Below are positions 1-6,698 of a DNA stretch of 52,980 bases, piece by piece (the stretch's first letter is position 1; each line of letters starts with the position of its first letter). Under the pieces are notes generated by a model. The model worked only from the letters and a program-made list of their open reading frames with translations. It ran no database searches and had not been told where the DNA came from. A program made the position numbers and the translations under genes. This stretch comes from Bacteroidales bacterium (GTDB lineage Bacteria > Bacteroidota > Bacteroidia > Bacteroidales > VadinHA17): NCBI GenBank assembly GCA_025454795.1, contig JALONT010000021.1:1-52980 (forward strand). Reading direction: 5' to 3'.

Positions 1-2
1 CG

Positions 3-2804
3 TATACTTTGAAAATATCAACAAATCCGAATTTAAGCGGTGCAACTAATTACAATACAGGTTCAAATTTGTCTTATGATGTTACAGGGCTTACTCTGGG
101 TGCAACCTATTACTGGGGGGTCTTCGCAACCAATGCAACCGGTACAACCTGGTGCGAGATAAGGAAATTCACAACAAGCTCAACACCTCCTCTTGCTGCA
201 GTACCCCAGACACTATGGGTCGAACTGAACCAGGAGAAAACCATAAAGCTGAATTATACAGGCGGCGATGCAAGTGCGAAGACCGCAATTATAACTTCCC
301 TGCCTTTACAGGGACAGCTATTCCAATACGACGCAGGGGTTAAGGGTGTTCAGATCACTTCTGCCCTGACAACAGTGACAGATACCGGCAGAAATGTTAT
401 TTATCTGGCAAATGGCACCACCGGAAATGGAGCCGGTAACTTCACCTTTAAAATACATGATGATACCGGAGATTCGCCTGAAAAACAAATTACTGTAAAT
501 GTCAGCCCTCCGGGAATTCCAAGCCTTCTTTATACAGCCAAAGGTACAGGTGTCGAGATGCAGTTCGACAGGATCATGGCCAATCCGGCCGGAAAGGAGA
601 ATCAGTTTACTGTTACTGTCGATGGAACTCCTGTCTCAGTAACCTCCTTAGCGCTTAAAGCAGGTGATCCGTATACAATTACTGCGGTCCTGCCAACACC
701 TCTTACCGGATCAGAAACGGTCACCATAGCATACACAGCAGGAGATGTCGCCTCAGCCCAGGGAGGATGGCTGGCTTCATTCACCCCACAGACTGTTTCT
801 CTTAAATCCCAGACCATCACCTTCACAATCAGTCTTTCCAAAAAATACAGTGACTCTCCCTTTACACTTTCTTCTTCAGCCACCAGCAGTCTTGGAATGA
901 CATATTCCAGCTCAAATCTTTCTGTTGTGACAATAAGCGGCAGTGTTGCAACATTTCATGCTGTCGGATCATCTGATATTACAGCACGACAGGCAGGGAA
1001 CGGAACCTGGGCTCCTGCAAAATATATCAGAACACTAACCGTTGCAAAGGGGGATCAGACAATAGCGTTCGGTGTTCTCTCCAATAAAACTTATGGAGAT
1101 GGAGATTATGCGATCTCCGCTATTGCGAGTTCCGGGTTGATCGTTAATTTCAACAGTACTAACACTGGTGTTGCTACTGTAGCGGGAATCATAGTTCATA
1201 TTGTCGGTGCTGGTACAACTGTAATAACTGCCTCACAACCAGGAAATTCCTTATGGAATTCTGCTCCCGATGTACCACAGACTCTTACTGTCAATAAGGC
1301 AGACCAGACGATAACGTTCAGCGTTCTCTCCGATAAAATTTTCGGTGATCCTGATTATTCGCTGTCCGCAAGTGCAAGTTCAGGTTTAAGTGTCAGCTAT
1401 TTAAGTGGAAGTCCCCTTGTTGCAACGATAACAGGAAACACCGTTCATATTGTCGGTGCTGGAACAACTGTAATTACAGCATCCCAGTCAGGAGATGCAA
1501 ACTATAATCCTGCTCCTGATGTACCACAGACTCTTACGGTAAATAAGGCAGACCAGACAATAGCGTTCAGCGCTCTCTCCGATAAAACTTTCGGTGATCC
1601 TGATTATTCGTTGACAGCAAGTGCAAGTTCCGGGTTAAGTGTTAGCTATTCGAGTGGAAATCCTCTTGTTGCAACTATAACAGGAAACTCCGTTCATATT
1701 GTTGCCCCGGGCACAGCTGTAATTACTGCGTCACAGCCGGGAGATGCAAACTATAATCCTGCACCTGATGTACTACAGACTCTTACGGTAAATAAGGCAG
1801 ACCAGACAATAGCGTTCAGCGTTCTCTCCGATAAAACTTTTGGTGATCCTGATTATTCGTTGACAGCAAGTGCAAGTTCCGGGTTAAGTGTTAGTTATTC
1901 GAGTGGAAATCCTCTTGTTGCAACTATAACAGGAAACTCCGTTCATATTGTTGCCCCGGGCACAGCTGTAATTACTGCATCACAAGCGGGAGATGCAAAC
2001 TATAATCCTGCTCCTGATGTGCCGCAGACTCTTACGGTAAATAAGGCAGACCAGACAATAGCGTTCAGCGCTCTCTCCGATAAAACTTATGGAGATGAAG
2101 ATTATATGATCTCCGCTATTGCGAGTTCAGGATTGAGTGTGAATTTTGGCAGTAGTAACAGTGGTGTTGCAACGGTAGCAGGGAACACAGTTCATATTGC
2201 TGGTGCAGGGACAACTATAATTACTGCATCACAGCCGGGAGATGCATACTATAATCCTGCGCCTGATGTTCCGCAAATGCTTACTGTTCATAAAATCTCC
2301 CAGACAATAATATTTACTGATGTCCCGGATAGTATACTGGTGAGCGATTCATTTACACTGGGAGCAACAACCACATCAGGTCTCACGGTTCTCTTCGAAA
2401 GTTCTGATAATAATCTTGCAACGATATCGGGGAGCCATGTTACGGGTGTCTCGAAAGGAACAGTACAGGTCCGTGCCTACAATGATGGTGATCAGAACTA
2501 TGAGGCTGCAGAGGCTTTTACTAATATCGAGGTATACTCGACACATAAAAATATAATGTATCTCTTTACCCCGAATACTGACGGGATCAACGATCACTGG
2601 GAGCTTCCGGAAATGCCGGAATGGGGGAATTGCGATGTAAAGGTCTATAACCGATGGGGAAAACTTGTATACGTTAATAAAAACTATAATAATGAATGGA
2701 ACGGCTTGTCAAACGGATATCCGTTGCTTGAAGGAGCGTATTATTTTGTGATTAAAACAAAGAATGCCGGTGTTGTGAAGGGGACGGTGAATATTGTGAG
2801 ATAG
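3..2804 (+). CDS. Large repeat adhesin with T9SS gliding-motility C-terminal domain (5' partial)
   Basis: The frame is open to the left window edge, so the true start lies outside; the first possible start inside (TTG at 9) falls within a fibronectin-III-like domain and is not credible. Using that TTG as residue 1, the order is: FN3-like (to about 57), a cadherin/Ig-like stretch (60-168), another Ig-like domain (170-265), seven MBG/Ig-like repeats of about 83 residues (266-845), and a C-terminal domain (about 850-931) with a FTPNxDGxND start and a VYNRWGxLVY motif. That end is typical of the gliding-motility-associated (CHU_C) domain, which directs export through the type IX secretion system. 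Inference: a secreted or surface-bound adhesin. The PorP/SprF gene 92 bp downstream fits, since such pairs are common in Bacteroidota. The ligand cannot be read from sequence. Confidence 0.9.
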   Translation, partial: YTLKISTNPNLSGATNYNTGSNLSYDVTGLTLGATYYWGVFATNATGTTWCEIRKFTTSSTPPLAAVPQTLWVELNQEKTIKLNYTGGDASAKTAIITSLPLQGQLFQYDAGVKGVQITSALTTVTDTGRNVIYLANGTTGNGAGNFTFKIHDDTGDSPEKQITVNVSPPGIPSLLYTAKGTGVEMQFDRIMANPAGKENQFTVTVDGTPVSVTSLALKAGDPYTITAVLPTPLTGSETVTIAYTAGDVASAQGGWLASFTPQTVSLKSQTITFTISLSKKYSDSPFTLSSSATSSLGMTYSSSNLSVVTISGSVATFHAVGSSDITARQAGNGTWAPAKYIRTLTVAKGDQTIAFGVLSNKTYGDGDYAISAIASSGLIVNFNSTNTGVATVAGIIVHIVGAGTTVITASQPGNSLWNSAPDVPQTLTVNKADQTITFSVLSDKIFGDPDYSLSASASSGLSVSYLSGSPLVATITGNTVHIVGAGTTVITASQSGDANYNPAPDVPQTLTVNKADQTIAFSALSDKTFGDPDYSLTASASSGLSVSYSSGNPLVATITGNSVHIVAPGTAVITASQPGDANYNPAPDVLQTLTVNKADQTIAFSVLSDKTFGDPDYSLTASASSGLSVSYSSGNPLVATITGNSVHIVAPGTAVITASQAGDANYNPAPDVPQTLTVNKADQTIAFSALSDKTYGDEDYMISAIASSGLSVNFGSSNSGVATVAGNTVHIAGAGTTIITASQPGDAYYNPAPDVPQMLTVHKISQTIIFTDVPDSILVSDSFTLGATTTSGLTVLFESSDNNLATISGSHVTGVSKGTVQVRAYNDGDQNYEAAEAFTNIEVYSTHKNIMYLFTPNTDGINDHWELPEMPEWGNCDVKVYNRWGKLVYVNKNYNNEWNGLSNGYPLLEGAYYFVIKTKNAGVVKGTVNIVR
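1050..2294 (+). repeat. Five in-frame 249-bp tandem repeats (MBG-type domains)
   Basis: Units begin at 1050, 1299, 1548, 1797 and 2046, each exactly 249 bp (83 codons) and each opening with codons for a DQTI motif. A diverged 246-bp unit precedes them (804-1049) and another diverged unit follows (from 2295). The units at 1548 and 1797 are almost identical in DNA, including silent positions, which points to recent duplication or gene conversion. Copy number may therefore vary between strains and is prone to collapse in short-read assembly. Confidence 0.93.
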
Positions 2805-2805
2805 C

Positions 2806-2887
2806 GACACATGGTACAAGACGCACGACACAAGGGAAGAAATCCGGTCACCGTGAGTCGTGAGTCGTGCACCTTGAGTCCTAAGTA
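2806..2887. repeat. Paired period-7 degenerate arrays (inverted)
   Basis: The adhesin-porP gap is almost entirely 7-bp units. The left arm from 2806 reads GACACAT, GGTACAA, GACGCAC, GACACAA. The right arm from 2853 reads GTGAGTC twice, then GTGCACC, TTGAGTC, CTAAGTA. The arms are partly complementary (GCACGAC at 2823-2829 against GTCGTGC at 2864-2870). The same ACGACAC/GTCGTGC core recurs at 4.5 kb. Confidence 0.75.
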
Positions 2888-2896
2888 TTAAAAGAA

Positions 2897-3820
2897 ATGA
2901 AGAGAATTTTAATCATATTAACGACAATTCTAACAGGGGCAGCAGCATACTCCCAGCAGTCTCCCTTATCCGAGAGTTACTTCCTCGACAGGTACACCCT
3001 TGCGCCGTCATACGCCGGGAACTTCAACAGCAGATACCTGTTCCTCGGGTACCGGAGCGACTGGACAGGCATTGGTGGCGGGCCAAAGACTTTAAGGTTT
3101 TCGTATAATGATCTGTTGCCCTTTATGTATAATGCCGGTTACGGCGGGAAGATCGTTTACGACAAGGCGGGGATATTCAGTCAGTTATATGTCATGGGCT
3201 CATATTCATATAATCTTCAGGTCTTTGATGAGCATCATGTGATGTTTGGACTTTCGATGGGATTATATCATAATACTCTCAACCTCCTCGATTATTATAA
3301 TGATCCGGGTTATAATATCGATCCTGCCCTGGTGCAGCAGGATATCAATTCGAAAGTTAAATTCATGAGCGATTTTTCGATCGTGTACACCTGGAAGGGG
3401 CTCGATGCAGGGGTTCTGTTCTCGAATATCAGCTTTGGCGATGCTGCCTATAAGGAGGTCGATCTTAAATATAATCCGTTGTCAAACTTTCAGTTTCACG
3501 CATCATATCTCTATCCTTTTGCCGAAGGTTGGGATCTTTCTCCCCTGGTTATCATCCGCGGAGGTAAATACATAAAAACACAGTTCGAGATTGCTTCGCA
3601 GGTTGTCTGGCAAAAACGTCTCATGGCGTCTATCGTTTTCCGCGATCCGGGGGTACTCGGATTCGGCTTCGGAGCCAATATTGATAAAGGCATCAAAGTT
3701 GCCTATAACTTTAACTTTGCCACTAATGTGGAGATGGGAGCATTTAATAATCATGAGATTACTCTCGGGATAAATATATTTGAATATATCTCGGAGAGGG
3801 ATGTTCCGATGGTGAAGTAA
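2897..3820 (+). CDS. PorP/SprF family type IX secretion system membrane protein
   Basis: 307 residues with a signal peptide of about 19 residues ending at AYSQQ. The family signature follows: an early segment with LAPSYAG and FLGYRSDWTGI, then alternating polar and aromatic strands typical of an outer-membrane beta-barrel. PorP/SprF proteins are outer-membrane partners of T9SS-exported proteins; in Flavobacterium SprF is needed for secretion of the SprB adhesin. Lying just downstream of a gene with a CHU_C-type domain, it is best read as the dedicated partner of that adhesin. The start at 2897 gives a normal signal peptide. Confidence is high for the family, lower for the specific pairing. 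Confidence 0.9.
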   Translation: MKRILIILTTILTGAAAYSQQSPLSESYFLDRYTLAPSYAGNFNSRYLFLGYRSDWTGIGGGPKTLRFSYNDLLPFMYNAGYGGKIVYDKAGIFSQLYVMGSYSYNLQVFDEHHVMFGLSMGLYHNTLNLLDYYNDPGYNIDPALVQQDINSKVKFMSDFSIVYTWKGLDAGVLFSNISFGDAAYKEVDLKYNPLSNFQFHASYLYPFAEGWDLSPLVIIRGGKYIKTQFEIASQVVWQKRLMASIVFRDPGVLGFGFGANIDKGIKVAYNFNFATNVEMGAFNNHEITLGINIFEYISERDVPMVK

Positions 3821-3822
3821 GT

Positions 3823-3877
3823 GGCGCAGGGGCTCAACGGTTCAGCGGCGCAGCGGTGTAGTGGCTTTACGGTTTTA
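3823..3877. repeat. Period-8 degenerate tandem array (GGCGCAGC type)
   Basis: Begins two bases after the porP/sprF stop. The octamers run GGCGCAGG, GGCTCAAC, GGTTCAGC, GGCGCAGC, GGTGTAGT, GGCTTTAC, GGTTTTA. Positions 1-2 (GG) and mostly 6 (A) are constant; the others vary. Related octamers occur at 6153-6200 (opposite strand), 10191-10214 and 46972-47027. Confidence 0.8.
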
Positions 3878-3887
3878 AGGAATGAAA

Positions 3888-4436
3888 TTAAACTTTTCGA
3901 AGAAAAGTCACCGGAATAGTAATCACAATATTCTGATCAAGCTTATCAATCCTGACTACAACCCTTTTCTTTCCTTTTACTTTTATCAGCTCTCCTGTCA
4001 ACCCGATCAGTGAGCCGCTGACCACCTCAACATTGTCGCCTTTGGCAATGGATTCGCCTGTTACTTCTATCTCAGCATCGCTGTTGATGAGAAGTTTTAA
4101 ATTATCTATCTGGTTTTGTGGTATTGCCACCGGTTGTCCTTCAAATGAGACGAACTTAACGACACCTGTTGTCCTGTATACAAGTGGAAATTCTTTCGGC
4201 TTCACCTTAACAAAAACATAAGAGCTAAGCAGCGGTTTCTCCACCAGCTTCTTTCTGTCACTCCACTTCCTGATAGTCTGTATAAGAGGAAGAAACGTTT
4301 CTATACCGCTTTCACCAAGACGGGTAAATACAAGCTTTTCAGCACGGGGATGGGTGTAGATTGCGTACCACTTTGGTGCGATCTGATTTTCCTTCAATAA
4401 GGGTTTTATTTCTTCCGGGGGAAGCGAGGGGGTCAT
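3888..4436 (-). CDS. UpxY-type NusG-like transcription antiterminator
   Basis: 182 residues from the ATG at 4436. The frame runs on upstream to 4625, but that extension translates heptameric repeat DNA and is rejected. The N-terminal NGN domain opens with KWYAIYTHPRAEK and contains FLPLIQTIRKWSDRKK and PLLSSYVFV; a C-terminal KOW-like segment follows, with GDNVEVVSGSLIGLTGEL. UpxY proteins are NusG paralogues that bind RNA polymerase and allow read-through of long polysaccharide operons in Bacteroides. No such operon is present here; the only sugar-nucleotide gene is the divergent UDP-glucuronate decarboxylase. It may act on a distant locus or on a short divergent unit. Confidence 0.87.
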   Translation of the reverse strand: MTPSLPPEEIKPLLKENQIAPKWYAIYTHPRAEKLVFTRLGESGIETFLPLIQTIRKWSDRKKLVEKPLLSSYVFVKVKPKEFPLVYRTTGVVKFVSFEGQPVAIPQNQIDNLKLLINSDAEIEVTGESIAKGDNVEVVSGSLIGLTGELIKVKGKKRVVVRIDKLDQNIVITIPVTFLRKV

Positions 4437-4500
4437 GAAAAATAGTTTTAAAATGAATCCAAAGATAATAAAATGACGAAAGGCACACAAGATAAGGGCA

Positions 4501-4621
4501 CACGACACACGACACACGACACAAGACACATGGCACAAGACACAAGGAGAAAAATCGTTTTTCTTGCGTCGTTTGTCGTGCGTCGTTTGTCGTGCGTCGT
4601 TTGTCGTGCGTCGTTTGCCGT
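4501..4621. repeat. Heptameric inverted arrays between divergent UpxY and UXS genes
   Basis: The left arm (4501-4542) is six 7-bp units: CACGACA three times, then CAAGACA, CATGGCA, CAAGACA. The right arm (4566-4621) is four 14-bp units GCGTCGTTTGTCGT, the last with one change; each is two heptamers complementary to the left-arm core. The arms can pair across a spacer of about 23 bp. They occupy the leader of the UpxY gene and the promoter side of the UXS gene, so they could affect expression. Two long frames translated from this block (4339-4767 minus, 4473-4658 plus) are repeat artefacts. Confidence 0.82.
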
Positions 4622-4640
4622 ACATCCTGAACTTTTTCTT

Positions 4641-4648
4641 TACATTTG
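4641..4648 (+). promoter_or_regulatory. Putative -7 promoter box (TACATTTG) for the UXS gene
   Basis: TACATTTG matches the Bacteroidota -7 consensus TAnnTTTG and lies 21 bp before the ATG at 4670. A TTTG at 4614-4617, inside the last repeat unit, lies upstream at longer-than-usual spacing. Inference from consensus only. Confidence 0.45.
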
Positions 4649-4669
4649 TAATAATTAAAAGCCTTTCGA

Positions 4670-5605
4670 ATGAAACGTATACTCGTCACCGGCGGAGCCG
4701 GATTTGTAGGATCCCACTTATGTGAACGGTTGCTGAGTGAAGGTAACGAAGTGATCTGCCTCGACAATTACTTTACCGGATCGAAGCAGAATATCATTCA
4801 TCTTCTCGACAATCATAATTTTGAGGTTATAAGGCACGACATCACTGCACCTGTATATTTGGAAGTCGATGAGATATATAATCTTGCCTGTCCGGCTTCT
4901 CCGGTATACTATCAGTATAACGGCATAAAAACTATCAAAACCTCCGTGATGGGAGCGATCAATACCCTTGGCCTGGCCAAAAGGACAAAGTCAAAAATCC
5001 TTCAGGCATCCACAAGTGAAATATATGGCGATCCTGACGTTCACCCTCAGCCGGAAACCTATTGGGGAAATGTTAATACCCTTGGGCCGCGGGCATGTTA
5101 TGATGAAGGAAAAAGATGTGCAGAGACACTCTTTATGAATTATCATGAACAGAACAAAGTAAGGATCAAGATCGCCAGAATCTTCAATACTTACGGCCCC
5201 CGCATGAATTCGAACGATGGAAGGGTGGTTTCAAACTTTATTGTTCAGGCTTTGAAGGGTGACGACATCACCATCTTCGGTGATGGCACGCATACACGCA
5301 GCTTTCAGTATATCGACGATCTCATTAACGGACTCATAAAGCTCATGGAAACACCCGATACTTTCACCGGCCCTGTAAATATCGGCAACCCAATTGAAGT
5401 CTCGGTAAGCGACCTTGCCAGGAAGATCATCAAGATGACCGGCTCAACATCGAAGCTGGTTTATCTTCCTCTCCCTGAGGATGATCCGAAACAAAGGAGA
5501 CCTGATATTACACTTGCAGAGAGTGTTCTTGGATGGCAGCCGGTGGTTGATCTGGAGAGTGGGCTTTCCAGTACTATAGAGTATTTTCGTTCGGTAATAT
5601 TGTGA
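4670..5605 (+). CDS. UDP-glucuronate decarboxylase (UDP-xylose synthase), SDR family
   Basis: 311 residues, usual for the soluble bacterial enzyme. The NAD-binding Rossmann motif [10 protein letters not shown] is at residues 7-16, a STSEIYGDP strand carries the catalytic Ser/Thr region, and the YxxxK pair is Y144/K148 in [17 protein letters not shown] and the RSFQYIDDL segment are typical of the UXS group rather than of GalE or RmlB. Expected reaction: oxidation and decarboxylation of UDP-glucuronate to UDP-xylose for glycan synthesis in the cytosol. It is divergent from the UpxY antiterminator. No glycosyltransferases or UDP-glucose dehydrogenase lie nearby. Confidence 0.88.
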   Translation: MKRILVTGGAGFVGSHLCERLLSEGNEVICLDNYFTGSKQNIIHLLDNHNFEVIRHDITAPVYLEVDEIYNLACPASPVYYQYNGIKTIKTSVMGAINTLGLAKRTKSKILQASTSEIYGDPDVHPQPETYWGNVNTLGPRACYDEGKRCAETLFMNYHEQNKVRIKIARIFNTYGPRMNSNDGRVVSNFIVQALKGDDITIFGDGTHTRSFQYIDDLINGLIKLMETPDTFTGPVNIGNPIEVSVSDLARKIIKMTGSTSKLVYLPLPEDDPKQRRPDITLAESVLGWQPVVDLESGLSSTIEYFRSVIL

Positions 5606-5645
5606 GGGGGAAAGAAGGAGGGGGAGAAGAGGAGAGTGGGGGATA
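5606..5645. repeat. G/A-rich period-8 array, left arm flanking a four-helix-bundle gene
   Basis: Begins at the base after the UXS stop codon. The octamers are GGGGGAAA, GAAGGAGG, GGGAGAAG, AGGAGAGT, GGGGGATA. The reverse complement of the C/T-rich array at 6076-6107, on the other side of the four-helix-bundle gene, has the same character, so the gene lies between two inverted arms. Confidence 0.65.
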
Positions 5646-5653
5646 GAAGGATA

Positions 5654-6034
5654 TTATTTTTCAAAACTCCATTTGTCAGGATGGTTCATCATGTTTACCA
5701 GCATACCGATAATTTTTTCATATTCAATGAATAATCTACGCGATACATCTTCAGACAGATATCCGCATTCAAATGAATAATCCAACCACACTTGTGATTC
5801 TGCAGCCTCACCTTCTGAATCTGACAATTTTGAAATAAAAGCTTTCTCATATCTTCTTTTTCTGAAAGCTTCGGCCAGATTTGCGCATACAGATCTTGAA
5901 CATCGGCGAATCTGAGAGGTTAAAGCATATATTTCATCTTTTGGAAAACTTTTTGCCAGAACAAATATTTCCATAGATACTTTAAATGCTAATTGATATA
6001 CAATCAGCTCTTTGTGTGATTTAATAGCACTCAT
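5654..6034 (-). CDS. Four-helix-bundle protein, S23/23S rRNA intervening-sequence family (copy 1)
   Basis: 126 residues, the usual length. Family marks seen: SHKELIVYQLAFKVS at the start, the helix LTSQIRRCSRSVCANLAEAF, and the KLSDSEGEAAESQVWLDY segment before a last amphipathic helix. The family was first found encoded inside 23S rRNA intervening sequences in Leptospira and is scattered through Bacteroidota as stand-alone genes. Its fold resembles the Avd accessory protein of diversity-generating retroelements, and its biochemical role here is not established. No rRNA or reverse transcriptase is present. The gene sits between inverted period-8 arrays (5606-5645 and 6076-6107), as does the second copy at 10.3 kb. 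Confidence 0.88.
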   Translation of the reverse strand: MSAIKSHKELIVYQLAFKVSMEIFVLAKSFPKDEIYALTSQIRRCSRSVCANLAEAFRKRRYEKAFISKLSDSEGEAAESQVWLDYSFECGYLSEDVSRRLFIEYEKIIGMLVNMMNHPDKWSFEK

Positions 6035-6075
6035 GTTTTACTATTTTAGCAACTAGACACACAAATTTACAAAAT

Positions 6076-6107
6076 TCTCCCCATCCCCCCATCACACTTC
6101 CTTCCAT
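6076..6107. repeat. C/T-rich period-8 array, right arm flanking the four-helix-bundle gene
   Basis: Octamers TCTCCCCA, TCCCCCCA, TCACACTT, CCTTCCAT. Inverted relative to the G/A-rich array at 5606-5645. It ends directly at the A-tract that forms the tail of the terminator at 6108-6136. Confidence 0.65.
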
Positions 6108-6136
6108 AAAAAAAGCCGTCCCCTTTCTGAGACGGC
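6108..6136 (-). terminator. Rho-independent terminator of the DksA-like gene
   Basis: On the minus strand GCCGTC, a 10-base loop and GACGGC form a 6-bp GC-rich stem, followed by seven T residues. It lies about 65 bp after the stop of the DksA-like gene in the right orientation; the intervening DNA is the octamer array at 6153-6200. Confidence 0.8.
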
Positions 6137-6152
6137 CTCTGTTTTATAACCC

Positions 6153-6200
6153 CTTGCGCCACTGAGCCTCTACGCCGCTGCGCCTCTACACCCCTGCGCC
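6153..6200. repeat. Period-8 array of the GGCGCAGC type, minus orientation
   Basis: Six successive octamers on the plus strand: CTTGCGCC, ACTGAGCC, TCTACGCC, GCTGCGCC, TCTACACC, CCTGCGCC. All end in CC. The reverse complements match the GGCGCAGC/GGCGTAGA type at 3.8 and 47 kb. It abuts the stop codon of the DksA-like gene. Confidence 0.82.
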
Positions 6201-6201
6201 A

Positions 6202-6579
6202 TTATTTCTGCTTCATCTTCGCATCAATACACAAGGTAGCATGAGGAACTGCTCTCAGTCGTTCCTTTGAGATCAGTTTTCCTGTTTCACGGCAGATACC
6301 GTAGGTTTTGTTTTCGATCCTTACAAGTGCAGCCTGGAGGTGCTGAATGAATTTCTGCTGACGCTGTGCCAGTCTGCCAGCCTCTTCTTTAGATAAAGTG
6401 GTAGCTCCTTCTTCCAGAACCTTAAAGGTAGGAGAAGTATCCATGGTGTCGTTACTCTCTTCGTGAGTTATACTCGATTTGAGTATTTCGTAATCTTTTC
6501 TAGCCTTATCCAGCTTCGCCAGGATGATCTGCCTGAACTCCTCAAGTTCCTCATCCGAATATCTTGTCTTTTCAGCCAT
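6202..6579 (-). CDS. TraR/DksA-family transcriptional regulator with degenerate zinc finger
   Basis: 125 residues. The N-terminal half is a helical coiled-coil hairpin (about 8-90), and the C-terminal part has YGICRETGKLISKERL and ATLCIDAK. DksA proteins enter the RNA polymerase secondary channel and alter initiation, often with ppGpp. The canonical C4 finger is reduced to one Cys per pair (C in GICRETG and in ATLCIDA), so zinc binding is doubtful; this reduced form is common in Bacteroidota. A good -7 box (TACCTTTG) lies 24 bp upstream and a terminator follows, so it is probably monocistronic. Confidence 0.88.
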   Translation of the reverse strand: MAEKTRYSDEELEEFRQIILAKLDKARKDYEILKSSITHEESNDTMDTSPTFKVLEEGATTLSKEEAGRLAQRQQKFIQHLQAALVRIENKTYGICRETGKLISKERLRAVPHATLCIDAKMKQK

Positions 6580-6602
6580 AGCAAAACAATTTAATTACCG
6601 GG

Positions 6603-6610
6603 CAAAGGTA
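6603..6610 (-). promoter_or_regulatory. -7 promoter box (TACCTTTG) of the DksA-like gene
   Basis: A perfect match to TAnnTTTG on the minus strand, 23 bases before the ATG at 6579. A TTTG at 6626-6629 could act as the upstream element, although its spacing is shorter than usual. Confidence 0.6.
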
Positions 6611-6698
6611 CGGTTTTTTATATAACAAAAAAATAGGCCGGTATTTGGTTTTATGACAGCCCAGATATGCTGGGTAAACTCTGCTTCAAGATTAAGTG

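Noticed and set aside
4566-4621. CRISPR-like regular repeats
   Set aside because: The units are 14 bp in direct tandem without spacers and no cas genes are present; the same holds for the other arrays and for the 249-bp coding repeats.
4339-4767. A 142-codon minus frame and a 61-codon plus frame across the UpxY/UXS gap
   Set aside because: Both are translations of heptamer repeats (DKRRTTNDARQTT-type peptides) and overlap real genes.
3888-5605. Capsule or exopolysaccharide locus
   Set aside because: UpxY and UDP-xylose synthase are suggestive, but they are divergent and no glycosyltransferase, flippase or polymerase gene accompanies them.
5654-6034. 23S rRNA intervening sequence
   Set aside because: The protein family matches, but no rRNA sequence flanks either copy, so these are stand-alone genes.
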